Positions 6,146-7,487 of a DNA stretch of 7,487 bases are shown piece after piece. The stretch comes from Candidatus Dadabacteria bacterium (GTDB taxonomy: Bacteria > Bdellovibrionota_C > UBA2361 > J135). Position 1 is the first letter of the stretch. Each line of letters begins with the position of its first letter. The notes under the pieces were generated by a model. It was not told where the DNA came from and made no database searches. It saw only the letters and a list, made by a program, of their open reading frames with translations. The position numbers and the translations under genes were made by a program. The stretch covers positions 1-7,487 of the forward strand of contig RFKT01000057.1 in the NCBI GenBank assembly GCA_003694225.1, written 5' to 3'.

Positions 6146-6871
6146 TCATTTGCAACCAATGATTACATGCCAATCTGTGGCAATTTCGCATATCTCAGCG
6201 ACAGTGGCATCTGCTAAGATCTGCATCGTATCAAAGATCTGCATACGAGGATGATGGGGAACTAGCGCTTGTAAATCAGTGCAGGCAAGCAATATTGTAC
6301 GCACACCTTGCCGATCAAACTCATCAATAACTTCTATTAGCTCCTGTCTCTGATGGTTAGCGTATCTATTGCTTACTAGACCATAAATCATCTTTGCCAA
6401 CTTAGCTTGTTGAAATTCATCAGGAGTTCGAAATTTAATGCCAGATTTAGTTAAGCTTTCTTGATAAAAGCCAGATTCAAGCGTGATTGCAGTGGCAATA
6501 AGTCCAATATCATTTATTTCTCGCGCTTGGAGGAATGCCAAAACTGCTTCAACTATACTTAAAACAGGTATATTTACTGTAGAGCGTATCTCATTCACAA
6601 ATCTATGGAGTGTATTACACGGCATAACTAAAAAATCAGCTCCTCCCGCCTCTAATCGTCTCGCCGCATCCACAAGAAAAGGAAGGTACCGCTCAACCTG
6701 AGCACCTCTCACTAATGCTGCCTCTTCCACTTCATATGGCAGCGGCACGTTCCATATGAGAATTGAGGGCCGATGTTCTTTGGTTATGCGGGCACACCCA
6801 AAGACGACAGAAAGATAAAATTCCGTTGTCGTTTCTGGCCCAAGACCACCAATGATTCCAACTGTTTTCAT
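6146..6871 (-). CDS. Aspartate/glutamate racemase family protein
   Basis: The 241-residue protein belongs to the PLP-independent Asp/Glu racemase superfamily, which interconverts L- and D-amino acids using two cysteines as acid and base. The N-terminus MKTVGIIGGLGPETTTEFY (1-19) is the hallmark of the aspartate racemase branch. The first catalytic Cys is in MPCNT (Cys85) and the second in LLACTDL (Cys197). The second motif is usually GCTE; here it is ACTDL, so substrate preference may differ (aspartate, glutamate or another amino acid). The protein is full-length with no signal peptide, therefore cytosolic. The ATG at 6871 has a modest AGGT 6 nt upstream. The upstream neighbour on the same strand, 136 nt away, is an amino-acid-type ABC binding protein, which would suit uptake followed by racemisation. 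Direct peptidoglycan supply by glutamate racemase is less likely from the motifs. Confidence 0.88.
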   Translation of the reverse strand: MKTVGIIGGLGPETTTEFYLSVVFGCARITKEHRPSILIWNVPLPYEVEEAALVRGAQVERYLPFLVDAARRLEAGGADFLVMPCNTLHRFVNEIRSTVNIPVLSIVEAVLAFLQAREINDIGLIATAITLESGFYQESLTKSGIKFRTPDEFQQAKLAKMIYGLVSNRYANHQRQELIEVIDEFDRQGVRTILLACTDLQALVPHHPRMQIFDTMQILADATVAEICEIATDWHVIIGCK

Positions 6872-7007
6872 AAATCAACCTGATTTCTACTAGGCGTATT
6901 TTGCTCCACAATAATGCTCCACAATAAGAGGTCTCCTCTAAGTAGCAGAGGAACGTGTAGCGGTAAAAATCCCCCCAGTGTCTGAGAGAGAGCGGAAGTT
7001 TTTGTTG
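6872..7007. other. Intergenic region between binding protein and racemase
   Basis: This 136-nt gap lies downstream of the binding-protein stop and upstream of the racemase start, both on the minus strand. It contains the 13-bp tandem duplication at 6902-6927 and a 6-bp stem (TCCTCT at 6934-6939 with AGAGGA at 6947-6952, seven-base loop) that lacks a following T-run on the minus strand. I see no confident promoter: TTGTGG, duplicated within the tandem repeat, could serve as a -35 box, but no good -10 follows it. Confidence 0.45.
6902..6927. repeat. Perfect 13-bp tandem duplication (TGCTCCACAATAA x2)
   Basis: TGCTCCACAATAA at 6902-6914 is repeated exactly at 6915-6927. The pair lies about 30-56 nt upstream of the racemase start codon, so it changes the length of the racemase 5' region and could duplicate or displace a promoter element. 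Confidence 0.92.
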
Positions 7008-7487
7008 TTATCTTTTATACCATTCAAAATTGCCATTGTGAATAGTTTTTAATCCCAGACTTCCTTTTAAAACCCCAAATTGATCAAAATGATAATTACT
7101 CTTCAAGTATTTTATTGCGCAATCAGCATCTTTGCTGCCACATTGACCGACAATTTCATTAACTATTTTTGCAGCTAGTCTAGGGAAATACTTTAATGCA
7201 TCTTTGTCTCCAATTTTTGGATATGAATATAGAAGACCTTCCCCAAAGGTTCCAACAGCATCCAAGATATCTTGAGACTGAGCTGAATATACTGAAAAGA
7301 TTTTCTTGTTTGTCAGGTTTACATTGTGAAGTTCTTGTAAAATACCATGTACAAGTGGAAAGGCATCTGGGATGTATATAGTATCAGGATTCAGTGTTTT
7401 TATCTTTAATGCAAGAGCTTTGAGAACAGATGCATCTAAAGAAGTGTAAGTTAATGTCTTAAGCACGTTGCCTTTAAAAGTCTCGCG
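7008..7487 (-). CDS. C-terminal part of a branched-chain amino-acid-type ABC substrate-binding protein (partial)
   Basis: The reading frame is open from the window edge (7487) to the TAA at 7010-7008, about 159 codons. The GTG at 7466 is not a credible start: the codons before it (RETFKGN) continue the fold, and the protein begins mid-domain. The sequence resembles the second half of a type I periplasmic binding protein (Peripla_BP_6, LivK-like). It has a linker and strand FKGNVLKTLTYTSLDAS, then LKIKTLNPDTIYIPDAF (the usual 'I-K-x-LNPD-x-I' element), then helix-strand repeats, and ends with a C-terminal strand LKTIHNGNFEWYKR. Such proteins deliver amino acids or small organic ligands to an ABC importer; any signal peptide lies outside the window. 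The ligand cannot be predicted from this part. Possible operon with the downstream racemase. Confidence 0.75.
   Translation of the reverse strand, partial: RETFKGNVLKTLTYTSLDASVLKALALKIKTLNPDTIYIPDAFPLVHGILQELHNVNLTNKKIFSVYSAQSQDILDAVGTFGEGLLYSYPKIGDKDALKYFPRLAAKIVNEIVGQCGSKDADCAIKYLKSNYHFDQFGVLKGSLGLKTIHNGNFEWYKR

Noticed and set aside
5457..6927. A CRISPR array or regularly spaced repeat family
   Set aside because: The four duplications have different unit sequences, no spacers, and irregular positions.
7008..7466. A complete 152-residue gene starting at the GTG at 7466
   Set aside because: The frame stays open to the window edge, the protein begins in the middle of a binding-protein fold, and no ribosome binding site precedes the GTG. 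It is treated as a partial gene.

Overview
The window looks like chromosomal DNA of a Gram-negative bacterium. A family-9 (heptosyltransferase-like) glycosyltransferase, a CgeB-like glycosyltransferase and a MNT-type nucleotidyltransferase pair are combinations I associate with anaerobic Desulfobacterota or Nitrospirota. That placement is from memory of gene families, not from a search. There are no rRNA, tRNA, CRISPR or complete insertion sequences.

Layout. (1) 1-792, plus strand: a promoter, a ribosome binding site and a class I SAM-dependent methyltransferase, whose start is best moved to the ATG at 64. (2) 793-1005: convergent intergenic space holding a perfect 20-bp palindrome with a T-run on the minus strand (the terminator of the next operon), nested inside a 13-bp inverted repeat. 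(3) 5165 down to 1006, minus strand: a tight three-gene operon, in order of transcription a three-module CgeB-like glycosyltransferase (623 aa), a GT9 glycosyltransferase with an unexplained ~185-residue C-terminal extension (550 aa), and an unrecognised small protein with a beta-grasp-like N-terminus and helical C-terminus (204 aa). Both internal ribosome binding sites overlap the preceding stop codon, so the three are probably translationally coupled. The likely job is assembly of a surface or flagellar glycan; the substrate cannot be read from the sequence. (4) 5166-6145: decaying DNA. It contains a two-cistron system (a small partner protein plus a DUF6036-like nucleotidyltransferase) broken by two nonsense codons, a poly-A slip and an 8-bp duplication. 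(5) 6146-6871, minus: an intact Asp/Glu racemase-family enzyme. (6) 7008-7487, minus: the C-terminal part of a branched-chain amino-acid-type ABC substrate-binding protein, running off the window edge. It could form an amino-acid uptake and racemisation unit with the racemase, but the 136-nt gap makes this tentative.

The most unusual structural observation is a set of four perfect, exactly abutting tandem duplications of 8-14 bp in the 1.5 kb of non-coding or pseudogene DNA between 5457 and 6927. I noticed none in the intact genes. The most promising candidate for undescribed biology is the three-gene glycosylation operon with its small conserved-looking third protein and the two extended glycosyltransferases.
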